Positions 7,430 through 16,941 of a DNA stretch of 64,000 bases are shown here, piece by piece. Position 1 is the first letter of the stretch. Every line of letters begins with the position of its first letter. The translations under genes and the position numbers were made by a program. The DNA comes from an uncultured Desulfobacter sp. (GTDB taxonomy: Bacteria > Desulfobacterota > Desulfobacteria > Desulfobacterales > Desulfobacteraceae): positions 372,001-436,000 of the forward strand of contig NZ_OY761443.1 in NCBI RefSeq assembly GCF_963664415.1, in the 5' to 3' direction. Under the pieces are notes generated by a model. The model did no database searches. It was not told the origin of the DNA and saw only the letters and a list, made by a program, of their open reading frames with translations.

Positions 7430-8795
7430 TTAAACATCCTTATCCCTGAGCAAATAATTAGCCTCTTCGGCCAATTCCAGAACAAGCTGTTCAAGATCCA
7501 TATCCGAAACCGGCAACTGAACCTGTTCATCCTGTCCCAGCCACAAAAGAGTCTGGGTCAGCCCATCAGGCCGGGGCAGGTTAAGGTCTAACAGCACTGC
7601 CCTGGGCGGTAAGTTCCATGAAAAGCTGGGGCTGTCCAGGTTCCAGGTTATCTTCAATACCGCTCACCGCAGGCATGGTGGATAATTGAGTCTTAATGGC
7701 ATCGCCAGCCAGGGTGAGGACTGTATCATCACTGGCTCGCAGTTCAATGCGAAGCGCATCCACCATGGCCGGTGCATTTTGAACGCTCAGGGTCTTTGTG
7801 CCCTCGGGTGAGCCTGACAACTCCCGCCACTTGCGGGTAAACGTGTTGATATCATAGAGGGCATCCGCTGTCAGCTGCAACTTCACAGCCCCGGACTGGT
7901 CTGCTTCGGAAAGCACCTGCAGATAACCAATTGCGCTGTTGTCGTGATCTTTTGCATATCGCAATTCCCGATCCGCCTCATGGGCCTTTGATTCCAGAAG
8001 CGCCAAGGCGGCATGGGTCTGGCCGTAACTGGCATCATTTTTCATGGTCAGTTCCGCCCGCACCGTATCGCCGGGAATATCCGGAAAAAAATTCATGCGA
8101 ACCATACCGGTCAACGGCATCGAAAGAACAAAAATAAAAATACCGGCAAACACTACAAGTACGGCATATCGGTGGTGAAGGGCGATCTTGATCAACGGCC
8201 CGCAAATGCGTTCATTCACTTGATTTAAACTCTGGTCGGTGATCTTTTGGACCCACATCCAGCCGCGTTTTATTGGATTCTTTCCAGGGGTCTGGCGTGT
8301 GTTGAGAGGGGCCAGATGGGAGGGCAGGATCAATTTGGATTCAATGACCGACAGCACCAGACAAATGGTAACGACAATGGCGAACTGGGAGTACAATTCG
8401 CCCATGTGGCCGCTGACCTGTGAAATCGCATAAAATGCCGCCACCGTGGTGAACACACCAAACAAGGTAGGAACGGCCACGGCATCATCCACCACGATGC
8501 CCAGCGCCATCATAAACCCGAAGGTTGTGAATTCATTCAACGAAAGTCCTGCGAAACTGTCCCCCATGAAATAGAGGGTGCCGAAAAAGATAAAAGGCAG
8601 CCCTATGGCCCCCCAGAACGCCACGGTGAGATTGAGAAACATGGCCAGAAGCTCCAGGCGCTCAATGATCGTAGTAGATCGGTCATACCAAGAAGTCAGC
8701 GTCACATTATCCGGCAGACTGCCGCTTTTCCGGAATTGCCCCACCACCTTTTTCGCCCCGGCCACGGTCCTTGATATCTCATCCTGGCCTGTGCT
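7430..8795 (-). pseudogene. RND efflux permease remnant
   Basis: Decayed AcrB-type pump. About residues 110-514 of the chimeric frame show RND segments in the right order but with pieces missing. These are SLPDNVTLTSWYDRST, a transmembrane stretch FLNLTVAFWGAIGLPFIFFG, FGFMMALGIVVDDAVAV (the conserved DD), then directly FGVFTTVAAF and VLSVIESKLILPSHL. Full pumps carry about 30 further residues after the DD motif and exceed 1000 residues in total. Homology fades near 7600, where the frame ends, and the remaining bases to 7430 show no recognisable RND sequence. It is fused in frame to the TolC remnant upstream, so the frame is the product of deletions rather than a functional gene. Confidence 0.78.
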
Positions 8796-9198
8796 GTAAA
8801 GGGTAGCAATGGTGGCCCTGGCAGAAGCAGTGGCAGTTCTGGCCGTATCCAGATCTTCCAGGGTGCCAAGCCCGCTGCGATACCGCTGCATGGTGTAATT
8901 CTCCGTTTTTTCGAGCACATCAATCCACTTCTGCTCAATGGAAATATTTTTCTTTGCCGATGTGAGCTCCAGCCATTCAGTCATTATCTCTGAAGCCAGG
9001 GTATCCCGGGCCGACTGAAATAGCATCTGCTGTTCTTGAACATCCTTTGAGGCCGCTTTAGCACTGTCAGCCAGCTTACGGCATAAATCCAGTTCCCAGC
9101 TCACCGCGGCGGTCCCTGTACACATCGTCCTGATCCTCCTCCTTGAGGGCTGAATAGCCTGCAGACACCTCGGGCAGACGGGGGGTTAAGATGGGGTT
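8795..9198 (-). pseudogene. TolC-family outer membrane efflux protein remnant
   Basis: Fragment of an RND outer-membrane partner. One frame reads NPILTPRLPEVSAGYSALKE (about 9190-9125). The homology then shifts frame near 9120 to AAVSWELDLCRKLADSAKAA, followed by typical helical TolC sequence with RYRSGLGTLEDLDTARTATA. It has no intact N terminus, a frameshift, and an in-frame fusion into the RND remnant. 9199-9380 contains nothing I recognise. Confidence 0.72.
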
Positions 9199-9380
9199 AA
9201 CAAAAAAAATAAACTCGTCTCGGCGTAGCAGAGCAAGCCAAATTGATCAACATTTGATCATCGGCAGATCACGGAAAATTATGGTAACCGACAAAAAATT
9301 AGCAATGGATTACAATCCGTATTGAAACTTTATTGCAAGTTTCAGGGAAATGGGGGCGGTGCCTGTTTCTTCGGGGCGCT

Positions 9381-9482
9381 TCACCCTTTGGCCGGCAAGA
9401 AGAGTAGAATAAATACAACATCAAGCAGGGGCGTGATATCAGGTTTTGCCGGTTTGGATACCTGGTTCGTCAGGTGAATCAT
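9381..9482 (-). pseudogene. truncated ExbD/TolR-like protein
   Basis: Starts in an ATGA overlap with the ExbB remnant. It encodes 33 residues including KPDITPLLDVVFILLF, the start of the ExbD transmembrane helix with its essential Asp, then hits TGA after LPAKG. Normal ExbD is about 135 residues, so the periplasmic domain is gone. It was once the partner of the flanking exbB in a proton-driven energiser. Confidence 0.75.
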
Positions 9483-9831
9483 GATTCCAGAATCCTGTTG
9501 GCATAGGACTCCATTTCAAATGCAATTTGACGGACCTTTGCACTGAACCACTGATGGGCTAAGAGTACGGGAATGGCAATGACAAGACCTGCAGCGGTGG
9601 TCAGCAATGCCTGCCAGATTCCATCGGCAAGCAGGCCGACCACGGTTCCTAAAAGCCCCAACAGCGGCGCAACCGTGGCAATGGTGGACAAAAAATCAAG
9701 GCTTTTGTTAAAGGAGAACAAAAGCTCCTTGGCTGCCATCGTTGTTTTCTTCTCTTTTACAGGAGTTTCGTGGTTAGACCTGCATGGCCCGGTGAAAGCC
9801 TTGCCTGGCGGGCGCAATTCAGGTAACAGGT
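9479..9831 (-). pseudogene. ExbB/TolQ-like protein, 3' remnant
   Basis: Downstream of the insertion sequence, the frame carries IATVAPLLGLLGTVVGL and ALLTTAAGLVIAIPVLLAHQ, the two conserved ExbB/TolQ/MotA transmembrane segments, and a short C-terminal tail. The loop between the two segments is shorter than in intact proteins. The N-terminal part lies on the other side of the insertion (11844-11930). Confidence 0.75.
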
Positions 9832-11540
9832 TGTAAGACCCCACCTTCATTAATATGATAGCCAAAGGCCGATAGGACTTCGGCCTGGGTCTTACTCGGC
9901 GTCTCAAGGCGCCTGGTCGGTTTTCTTGCCCCTTTCGGCAAAGTCAGAATAGAATGTAGATGCTTCATATCATCCATGACGTTCTCTGCTGTCCGTTCAA
10001 TTCCGGCGCTCTTTAGTTTTAATTCAATTCGACGCAGGTAAGCCATGGCGGCCACACATGTAAATAAATGACATTTAATTTTGCTGTCAGTCCAGTGCCG
10101 GATCGGCTGCACACCTACTAAGTCTTCATTCTTACTGAGACGGAAGCGGTCTTCAACTTGCCATCGATCTAAACTCGCTTCAATAATATCTTTTGTCGCC
10201 CAGTCCGTATTATCTGTGATGATAATATTTTTACCGAACATCAGCTTTTTTTGTTTCACTATATATGGATCTTTTCGGAAGCTCATATTCAAGCCGTTTG
10301 CTGATGTTTCAAAATTCAGAGTAAATAAATCGGGGGCCATGTGAAGCCTTTGACACAATCGGATATATCTGGCTTGTACGTCCTCAGCTTTCTTCCAGTG
10401 AGCTGCTCCTTCTTTAACCTTCGTTCTCATTGCAAGCAATTCCTGTCGGATCGTATCAAGCTTGCTCTCAAAGGTGTATGATTTCTTTCGGGCTGTCCTG
10501 GGATTATAAGTTATGATAACGCTCCGCTCCTTGCCCCAGTATTCTTTTTTAGTTCGATATGCCAATTGACACTCTTCCCGGCGCTCTTCATCAATCAGTC
10601 TTCTGTTGCGGGCAGTATCTGCAATTTCAAACCGGTCGAGTGGGGTAGCCGCAAGCTCCTGGGCAAAATAAGTGGAATATGTCGTAATAAAATGGACTCT
10701 GGAATGCTCGTCAATCCAGGTGTAATTCCCTTCAGAATTCATTCCTTTGTCAATAACGATTGTAAGTCGCTCTTTGGTATTGTTCAGGTCGCATGCCACC
10801 CTAAACATTTCTTCCATGATTGATTCAAAGTGCTTGCTATCATGAATATTGCCTGGGTAAATCGAATAAAATAAAGGGAGTCTGGTGTCTCGTGCAACCA
10901 AAAGGCCGAGGCCGATCTGTCTGAGATGATGCCTGCCTTCCTTGTTTTTACCTCTGCACGCAATTTTCGACAAAGTTTGGCTTCCCATGAAGGTATAATA
11001 ATTAGTGGTATCAAATAACAGACAATCAGACGAAGGCTTTTCGACCTGCCATAATCGTCTGAAGAATTTCGATATGATCGTGTTTAAGGTTTTTTCATCA
11101 ACTCGGTCCCACTTGTCCCAGTATCGTTTGCATGAGAGTTCGTTTAGATCGACAGGGCGTATATGCTGGATCGCGGTTCTCTTATACCAATCCGATAATT
11201 TGTTTTTACTGACGGTCTCAATCATGCGATTCCAGACACAATAAAGGAAATATTCCCCTATTGAAGGTCCTTTTTCCCGATCGGCCGGTGGAATAATCTC
11301 ATCAATCATAGAGCAAAGATCAAAGTCTTTATCTGCTTGCTGGGCCAACCACAGTGCACCGAATTCTTCAGCCTTTAAAGTGGTTATTTCCTGAGACTGG
11401 CCTTTTACAAGACTGGCTACCCGATCCGGTGAACCAATATAGGTTTGAGAAATAACCTTGGGCTTACCGTTTACCCGGGCGATCTCCCTGACATACAGGT
11501 AGGGTCTTCCTTTTTTCTTCTTGATATGGAAATGTGCCAT
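9819..11540 (-). CDS. IS1634-family (IS4 superfamily) transposase
   Basis: Full-length DDE transposase of 573 residues. It starts MAHFHIKKKKGRPYLYVREI, with FDTTNYYTF and VIDKGMN segments carrying catalytic Asp residues and a C-terminal DRWQVEDRFRLSKNED stretch holding the Glu (YREK-like region). No internal stop or shift is seen, so it is probably functional. Oddly, its stop codon lies 13 bases outside the terminal repeat, in the flanking exbB sequence, so the last codons are supplied by the target. Confidence 0.92.
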   Translation of the reverse strand: MAHFHIKKKKGRPYLYVREIARVNGKPKVISQTYIGSPDRVASLVKGQSQEITTLKAEEFGALWLAQQADKDFDLCSMIDEIIPPADREKGPSIGEYFLYCVWNRMIETVSKNKLSDWYKRTAIQHIRPVDLNELSCKRYWDKWDRVDEKTLNTIISKFFRRLWQVEKPSSDCLLFDTTNYYTFMGSQTLSKIACRGKNKEGRHHLRQIGLGLLVARDTRLPLFYSIYPGNIHDSKHFESIMEEMFRVACDLNNTKERLTIVIDKGMNSEGNYTWIDEHSRVHFITTYSTYFAQELAATPLDRFEIADTARNRRLIDEERREECQLAYRTKKEYWGKERSVIITYNPRTARKKSYTFESKLDTIRQELLAMRTKVKEGAAHWKKAEDVQARYIRLCQRLHMAPDLFTLNFETSANGLNMSFRKDPYIVKQKKLMFGKNIIITDNTDWATKDIIEASLDRWQVEDRFRLSKNEDLVGVQPIRHWTDSKIKCHLFTCVAAMAYLRRIELKLKSAGIERTAENVMDDMKHLHSILTLPKGARKPTRRLETPSKTQAEVLSAFGYHINEGGVLQPVT

Positions 11541-11568
11541 GATTCATAATATTTAGTAGGGTCTTACA
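9832..11568 (-). mobile_element. IS1634-family insertion sequence
   Basis: Ends are marked by inverted repeats: TGTAAGACCC reading in from 9832, and TGTAAGACCC reading in from 11568 on the other strand, with weaker similarity further in. The 1737-base length and single transposase fit the family. The flanking bases show no obvious target duplication. It separates two pieces of one exbB gene. Confidence 0.85.
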
Positions 11569-11843
11569 TGTCAAGAAAAAAACAATAGAAAGACTGATTT
11601 GATAGGGTTTTGAGCATAGAAAGGTTGTGTGACTTGAGGGGTACTACAAGAGACAGGGTCGAAAACGCTTGTCAATAAAGGGATTCGACGATTCCGAACG
11701 GTTTATCTCCGAAACTCCTGTTTTACGGTAACGGAATCCTTGCTGAAAAGAGCCTCAAAAAAAGGGGCAAACACGCCGGGGGCGTCAGGCGGCGTTAATG
11801 CCGTTGCGTCCTTCACCGGGAAGGGATGACTAATAAAAAAAAT

Positions 11844-11930
11844 TCATCTTTCCAAAAGAATTGCAAGAGCTGGGATGGATAGCAGGATCAAAGGCCACAT
11901 CATCATGCCGCCCTGGGCAATCACATTCAT
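11844..11930 (-). pseudogene. ExbB/TolQ-like protein, 5' remnant
   Basis: ATG overlaps the COG0523 GTPase stop (ATGA). It encodes MNVIAQGGMMMWPLILLSIP and ALAILLER, the typical start and first transmembrane helix of ExbB, then a TGA. 11569-11843, between this stop and the insertion sequence, has no intact gene; one frame there reads TPPDAPGVFAPFFEALFSKD, which I cannot assign and which may be other operon debris. Confidence 0.7.
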
Positions 11931-13732
11931 GCAAACATCCCTTTTGTGCTTAAGTGTTGTTCAAGGTTCAGGCCGATAAAAACAAGGAAATAGTCATCTG
12001 TCTCTTCTCCGGTAAAAGGCGTGATCTGCCAGGTACCCGGGGCATACTGAAAGACCATCGGCCCTGGTTGGTCTTTAAACCGGACAATACCTTTAACCCG
12101 GAGAATCTGCTCCCCGCCCCCCTTGATTACGGCATTGAGAGCCGCCTCATCAATGGAGTGATCAAGGGTGACAAGCCGGGTCTCTATCTGATCGTCCTCA
12201 TGGGTGGCATGGGTGCCCGGCATGTAAAAAAGAGGCCGTCTCAAGGGGTTGCGAAAATTAACGCCATAAAGCACGCCGGGATGGACCGCAGCATGAACAG
12301 TCTTGTGCACCACCGCCACCGGATTCAACTTATTAATCTGTTTTTCAATGCCTTCAAGGTCTGCTCCCGGCAGATCACATTTATTGATAAGAATCACATC
12401 TGCCAGCCGCACCTGATCTCTTGCCACCTCAAAGCGGTCCAGAATGCGTTGGCCTTCCGAGCCGTCCACAAGGGTGGTGACGGAACCGAATTCAAACAGA
12501 TCGTCAAGATCCTGGAGTTCTGAAAGGATATTGGCAGGATTGGCAAGCCCTGTGGTCTCAAGCACAATAAAATCGGGCCGGTACCGGTCCAAAATGTCGG
12601 TAAGCGCAGCCCGGAGATTGCCTGCCAGGGTACAGCAGACACAACCTTCATCCATCTGGGTAACGGCATAGGTTTGATCCAGCAGGGCGGCATCCAGTCC
12701 CTTTTCCCCAATCTCATTTTGTATCACCGCCACAAAATTGTTGGCTGCGGTCTGGGCCTGGATAAAATGGTCCAAAAAACTGGTTTTTCCCGTGCCAAGA
12801 AACCCCGTCAGCAGAATAAACCGGGGTTTGGTCATGCTATCCACAGCTTTTTTGTCAAGGCTCTTGCCGGTTCCGGTCAGATTCGGGGTCCACCACAGCT
12901 CATTTTCATAGGGGTGGGGAAAGGGCATTGATTCGGACCAGGTGATATGGGATAACGAATCCTCCCAGTCCGCCACACCGGCTTTTTCGCCGTTGCTGAA
13001 ATAGCCAAGTGTTAATCTTTGCTCATTGGTTTCAAGAAGACCCCGGGCCGCATCTTCTTTTTTCCGCTTTTGGGAATAAAAACAGGAGGGAGCCGCACCG
13101 AGGGTGTAGGAAAAGGAAGCCGCAAACGGCCTGAAAAATGCCATACCCATATCAAAGGCGGGCAGATCCTGGTCTATATCCCCGGGATTCACTGCCTGGA
13201 ACGGGCCGTTTTCATTTACTATTTCAATCCCATTTTCAGCGATCCAGCCCAGGCGGTGAAGGGCTTGAAACGAAATAAAAATACCATGGTCAGATTTGAG
13301 ACATTCAATTAAACCAATATGAAAGAGTCCTGCAAAATCAATGTGGTCAACAAAATTTCTGACTTTTTCCATATAATCCGGGCCCATGGCTAAAATCCCC
13401 GCTTCAATGGAATACTTTTCCACTAACGGCTCTTGAGGGGCCGGGTAATAGCTTAATAAAAATCGGGCTGTATGACCGGGGCCGGGGTCAACGGGAAAAA
13501 AGGAAAAGACGCCCGGCATGTCATTGACCTTTGCCGTTAAACTGCCCGGAGGCAACCCTGAGGTGACGGCTTCGTGAATACCGCTCCACCCTAAACGGTG
13601 GCGAATACCAGGGATATATGTTGACCGAATCAGCACAGCCCTTGCCAGTTCATACCCGACAAGTTCCGGCGCATTCACCACGGAAGGCGGCAGAAGGGTA
13701 TCAAGTCCGCAGGCGGGATCTGTTTCAAGCAT
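11927..13732 (-). CDS. COG0523 (CobW/ZNG1-like) GTPase with long N-terminal extension
   Basis: Metal-chaperone-type GTPase of 601 residues. The C-terminal half is canonical: ILLTGFLGTGKTSFLDHF (Walker A, about residue 309), EGCVCC (CxCC metal site, about 361), ETTGLANPANIL, NKCDLPGAD, and a CobW C-terminal domain. The N-terminal ~300 residues are unlike a usual COG0523 protein. They contain a Cys (SCFYSQKRKKED) and no motif I recognise. It heads an operon followed by exbB, exbD, tolC and RND remnants, so it may once have served a metal-related envelope system. It is intact although the genes after it are broken. 13733-13980 contains two palindromic repeats. Confidence 0.88.
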   Translation of the reverse strand: MLETDPACGLDTLLPPSVVNAPELVGYELARAVLIRSTYIPGIRHRLGWSGIHEAVTSGLPPGSLTAKVNDMPGVFSFFPVDPGPGHTARFLLSYYPAPQEPLVEKYSIEAGILAMGPDYMEKVRNFVDHIDFAGLFHIGLIECLKSDHGIFISFQALHRLGWIAENGIEIVNENGPFQAVNPGDIDQDLPAFDMGMAFFRPFAASFSYTLGAAPSCFYSQKRKKEDAARGLLETNEQRLTLGYFSNGEKAGVADWEDSLSHITWSESMPFPHPYENELWWTPNLTGTGKSLDKKAVDSMTKPRFILLTGFLGTGKTSFLDHFIQAQTAANNFVAVIQNEIGEKGLDAALLDQTYAVTQMDEGCVCCTLAGNLRAALTDILDRYRPDFIVLETTGLANPANILSELQDLDDLFEFGSVTTLVDGSEGQRILDRFEVARDQVRLADVILINKCDLPGADLEGIEKQINKLNPVAVVHKTVHAAVHPGVLYGVNFRNPLRRPLFYMPGTHATHEDDQIETRLVTLDHSIDEAALNAVIKGGGEQILRVKGIVRFKDQPGPMVFQYAPGTWQITPFTGEETDDYFLVFIGLNLEQHLSTKGMFA

Positions 13733-13745
13733 TTTCCGGCCTCCT

Positions 13746-13809
13746 TTATAACGGCCACGGGCCGACCTGGCATATCATCGGCCAGGCTCAGCCCACAACA
13801 AAGTTTAAA
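13746..13809. repeat. dispersed palindromic repeat, copy R1
   Basis: TTATAACGGCCACGGGCCG..., then an inner stem (ACCTGGC/GCCAGG) and GCTCAGCCCACAACAAA. The same framework recurs at 13837-13900, 35581-35640 and 58468-58525, and in part at 48751-48785, all intergenic. Confidence 0.65.
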
Positions 13810-13836
13810 AGATCTGAGTGACTTACCCAGACTTTC

Positions 13837-13900
13837 TTATAACGGTCACGGACCGTCCTTGGTCTTTGACCGTGGTTCGGCCCAAAACGAATATTTAAAC
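13837..13900. repeat. dispersed palindromic repeat, copy R2
   Basis: TTATAACGGTCACGGACCGT, CCTTGGTCTTTGACC, then GGTTCGGCCCAAAAC. Same orientation as R1, 27 bases away, so the two form a tandem pair between the MBL-fold gene and the COG0523 gene. Confidence 0.65.
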
Positions 13901-13980
13901 ATCTCTGTGATTTACAGAGAGTTTCATATAAAATAAGGTGTCCAGAGAAGAGATCAACTCCGGACATCAGAGTTATATTG

Positions 13981-15138
13981 TTATCCGAAGGTGATGACAT
14001 CTCCATTGCCAAGATAAGCTTTATCCTTGGAACGGAACCTTGCAGACCCTTCTACTACAGGGTAGCCGGCAGAAATGAATTTCTTGGCACACAGAACGCC
14101 CGTGCAGTGATTACAGCCGATCCGTTCAAATCCGTAATTTCTTAAAGAAATCACAAGATCGTCATACTTGGGGTCCCAGTCCTCAAACGGAGAGATATGA
14201 AGGCCGCCATAGATACCATGGAACTGGTCCTTTTCATACTTCAGTTCATTGTGCGCTGTTTCCGCAAACCGAATGATGCCTTGGTGGCAGCACCCGGTTA
14301 CGGAAACAAGTCCCTTGTCCTTTACATTAAAATAAATGGACTGTTCTCCAAAAACCCGGCAAATAATGGGCACCGGGAACACATAAGTGGCCATACCGGG
14401 TATGTGTTTATACAAGCCGTTCTTAACCTCCACCAGTTTACCGGTGTGCCCTGAATCTTTGATGTACTTCTTTCCTTCGGGATAAAAGCCTTCAGGAATA
14501 TATATGGTAATGGTGGGATCATATTTCAGGGTCACGGGCAGGCCCCAGTAGTGGTCAAAATGCTCATGGGAGATAAACAGGGCTTCAATTTCCCGATTTT
14601 CCAACATTTTGTCGATCCCTTCCCGCTTGAAGCATTCATCCATCCACTTATAGGACCAGCCGGAGTCCAGCAAAAATTTACGCTTGTTGCCTGAAAGCTC
14701 TTCAACTTCCAGCAGACAGGCGTATCCGCCGGCATTTTCCGGGTTGACTGAATTTTTTGCAATAATCTCCCAGGCTTTATCCAGGTCATGGGGAATCAGG
14801 TCTTTAATCTGTTGAATACCTGCCTCATAAGCTCCCTTGCCAAGGCCGGTGCCGTTGCCGAAGGGCGGCCAGTTATAGGTGTACTGGTTCACCAGCAGGC
14901 CGCCGGCACCTTTGATATCGCCCATGAGGACATGGTTGTCAAACCAGCTGGTTTCTGAAATATTGGTCACCTTGACGTTTCTGCAGGCGCCGATATCGGT
15001 CATTTTTCTCTCTTTTTGGGGAAAAAGCTTTTTCCTCATTCCGGAATAGGAAAACAGTCCCATGGCAGCCAGCGCGCCAATGCCCGTGCCGGTGACCGCA
15101 CCCTTTAGAAAGTCCCTGCGTTGTATATTTTCAGACAT
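13981..15138 (-). CDS. Tat-exported metallo-beta-lactamase-fold hydrolase
   Basis: The 385-residue protein starts at the ATG with AGGAGA upstream, giving MSENIQRRDFLKGAVTGTGI: a twin-arginine signal (RRDFLKG) with a following hydrophobic core. The MBL metal motif HEHFDHYWG is near residue 190, with downstream TGCCHQGI and GGLHISPF His/Asp residues completing a dinuclear site. The family resembles COG1237 (7,8-dihydropterin-6-methyl-4-(beta-D-ribofuranosyl)-aminobenzene-5'-phosphate synthase-like) proteins, here exported. Its start lies 20 bases after the polytopic membrane protein stop, so the two are cotranscribed. Substrate unknown. Confidence 0.82.
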   Translation of the reverse strand: MSENIQRRDFLKGAVTGTGIGALAAMGLFSYSGMRKKLFPQKERKMTDIGACRNVKVTNISETSWFDNHVLMGDIKGAGGLLVNQYTYNWPPFGNGTGLGKGAYEAGIQQIKDLIPHDLDKAWEIIAKNSVNPENAGGYACLLEVEELSGNKRKFLLDSGWSYKWMDECFKREGIDKMLENREIEALFISHEHFDHYWGLPVTLKYDPTITIYIPEGFYPEGKKYIKDSGHTGKLVEVKNGLYKHIPGMATYVFPVPIICRVFGEQSIYFNVKDKGLVSVTGCCHQGIIRFAETAHNELKYEKDQFHGIYGGLHISPFEDWDPKYDDLVISLRNYGFERIGCNHCTGVLCAKKFISAGYPVVEGSARFRSKDKAYLGNGDVITFG

Positions 15139-15157
15139 GTTGTCTTCTCCTGTTAAT

Positions 15158-16573
15158 TCATTTCGGTATGATATCAATGGCCTTGTACATTGCGGGCAGT
15201 ATCAGAACAACCACAGCATAGACAGCCACACCAACGGCTAAGCCAACGCCCACACCTGTTACATATTTAGGCGTCACCCGAACGTCTGCAATTTTTGCCT
15301 TCATGTCCGCATGATCTTGTTCAATCTCACCCTGGGTTTTGGGCACCATTTTCCATGCAGGCCAGTTATCCATAAACCAGTGATGGGCCAGCCAGATATT
15401 GATCAGCCAGATGGTAGGAATCATGGGGAACTGCTGGGGATGGGAAAACCCTTTCTGGGTGCCCAGAAAAATATGGGAGGTTTTGTAGTAAACAATGTAT
15501 AAAAGTACGGCAGCCACAAGGCATATAATCGTTCGAACGGCCACATTCACCGGCAGGCTGAATTTTTTCGGCCAATTGTCGCAGTAAAAGTTGAGAAACA
15601 GGGAGGGAACCAGGAAAAATATCGCCATTTCACCCACATGCAGCCATCTCCAGTCCGGTGCAAAATCCCGGCGGGTTCCCCTGATCGCTTCACCCCAGGT
15701 CAATTCCTGGACAAAATAGAGAAAAAAATGCATGGCAACGGCAATCAGGATGATCCCGAAAAAGGTGGCAATCCGCCTGGTCCAGTCGTTTTTAATCATA
15801 CAAAAGGGATAGCGCTGCCAGATGGTCTCCACAAGCCAGACCACCACCGTACAGCACATGATCCAGGAAATATGGAAGTTACCGGATACGGTGTCTGCAA
15901 AGTCGCCCCAGTAAGGCGGTGCAATGGAAGTGAAATACTGCCAGGGATGGTACAAAATGCCCATGTGGGAGTGCATGGTCACAAAATAGATCACTGTGGA
16001 CATAAAAAAGGTCAGCACTAAAATGGAAAAACCCCTGGCCGGCTGGGGCAGTTTCTGCCAAGGCGCACTTTCCATGGCAACCACCCAGGACGGTGAGAGC
16101 CAGGATGCGATGGCGGCAAACATCAGGATGGCCAGACAGGAATATTCTGCCGCAAAAAAGCTGGTCACACCGGGCAGCTTTTCAAGCTGTTCAGGGTTGA
16201 AATAGGCCAGCCCGAAGTTGCCCAGAAATGATTCAAAGAAACCTTTTATAAGCGCGAGCAATATCACCACGGAGATCAGGGTCAGCACAGGCCCTTTGAC
16301 CAGCGGATGGGTGTTCTCGAGCCACTTTCTGTTAAAGGGCCAGTAATCAAAAATATAAACCATCCAGATCATCATGACCAGCCACCACCGGCAATACATA
16401 TAGCCGACATATGGCGTGTACATCCGCATAATCCCCCGGGGATCCTGAAAAATCCACCAGGTGGCATAAAAAATAGCTAACGTGAAAACAAGGCTGACAA
16501 CAGCGGGGACCGGGCCGGCCCATCGCTTGACAAGCCTGCGCTCCTCAAGGTATCCTTCGCCAAACCTTTCCAT
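15158..16573 (-). CDS. polytopic inner-membrane protein, unknown function
   Basis: 471 residues with roughly ten to twelve hydrophobic helices and many Trp/His/Tyr residues near membrane edges (for example YVGYMYCRWWLVMMIWMVYI, HSHMGILYHPWQYF, WLAHHWFMDNWPAW). No transporter or cytochrome signature is recognised with confidence; the His-rich segments could bind metal or haem. Transcribed with the downstream Tat-exported MBL-fold protein, so it may be its membrane partner. The gap to the upstream 93-residue gene (16574-16659) includes a GGGCGGAT/ATCCGCCC hairpin. Confidence 0.72.
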   Translation of the reverse strand: MERFGEGYLEERRLVKRWAGPVPAVVSLVFTLAIFYATWWIFQDPRGIMRMYTPYVGYMYCRWWLVMMIWMVYIFDYWPFNRKWLENTHPLVKGPVLTLISVVILLALIKGFFESFLGNFGLAYFNPEQLEKLPGVTSFFAAEYSCLAILMFAAIASWLSPSWVVAMESAPWQKLPQPARGFSILVLTFFMSTVIYFVTMHSHMGILYHPWQYFTSIAPPYWGDFADTVSGNFHISWIMCCTVVVWLVETIWQRYPFCMIKNDWTRRIATFFGIILIAVAMHFFLYFVQELTWGEAIRGTRRDFAPDWRWLHVGEMAIFFLVPSLFLNFYCDNWPKKFSLPVNVAVRTIICLVAAVLLYIVYYKTSHIFLGTQKGFSHPQQFPMIPTIWLINIWLAHHWFMDNWPAWKMVPKTQGEIEQDHADMKAKIADVRVTPKYVTGVGVGLAVGVAVYAVVVLILPAMYKAIDIIPK

Positions 16574-16659
16574 AAAACCTCCTCTAATTAATATTGTAGG
16601 TTGCGTCAGGTTCGGGCGGATCGTTTGATTACCAGTCCTTCAATCCGCCCTTTTTCATG

Positions 16660-16941
16660 TTATTTCCTCTTGTATTTTTGGTTATCCTTTACACCCGGCC
16701 GCCCCAAGGCTGCCAATATGGACGCTTTAATTTTTTCTTTGTCTTTCTCAGGATCAAGCCCCAGCCGTTGCGCCTCCATGACTAACAGCTCAGGTGCCAA
16801 ATCTCCGGAAATCTCTGATGTAATGCCTGTTTGTACAACGGGTTCATCTTCAAACGACCCAACCCAGCTTTGGAATAGATCCGTTGCCGAACCTGCCATC
16901 TGCTTGAAAAAAAGTCGTCGCCTATAATTTTGAACGCTCAT
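16660..16941 (-). CDS. hypothetical protein, 93 residues
   Basis: Starts MSVQNYRRRLFFKQMAGSAT in an overlap with the regulator stop (ATGA). The RRRLFFKQMAG start vaguely resembles a Tat motif but lacks a following hydrophobic core. The rest is charged and helical (LAPELLVMEAQRLGLDPEKD). No family recognised. Its position between the GntR regulator and the membrane protein gene makes it part of the same operon. Confidence 0.65.
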   Translation of the reverse strand: MSVQNYRRRLFFKQMAGSATDLFQSWVGSFEDEPVVQTGITSEISGDLAPELLVMEAQRLGLDPEKDKEKIKASILAALGRPGVKDNQKYKRK

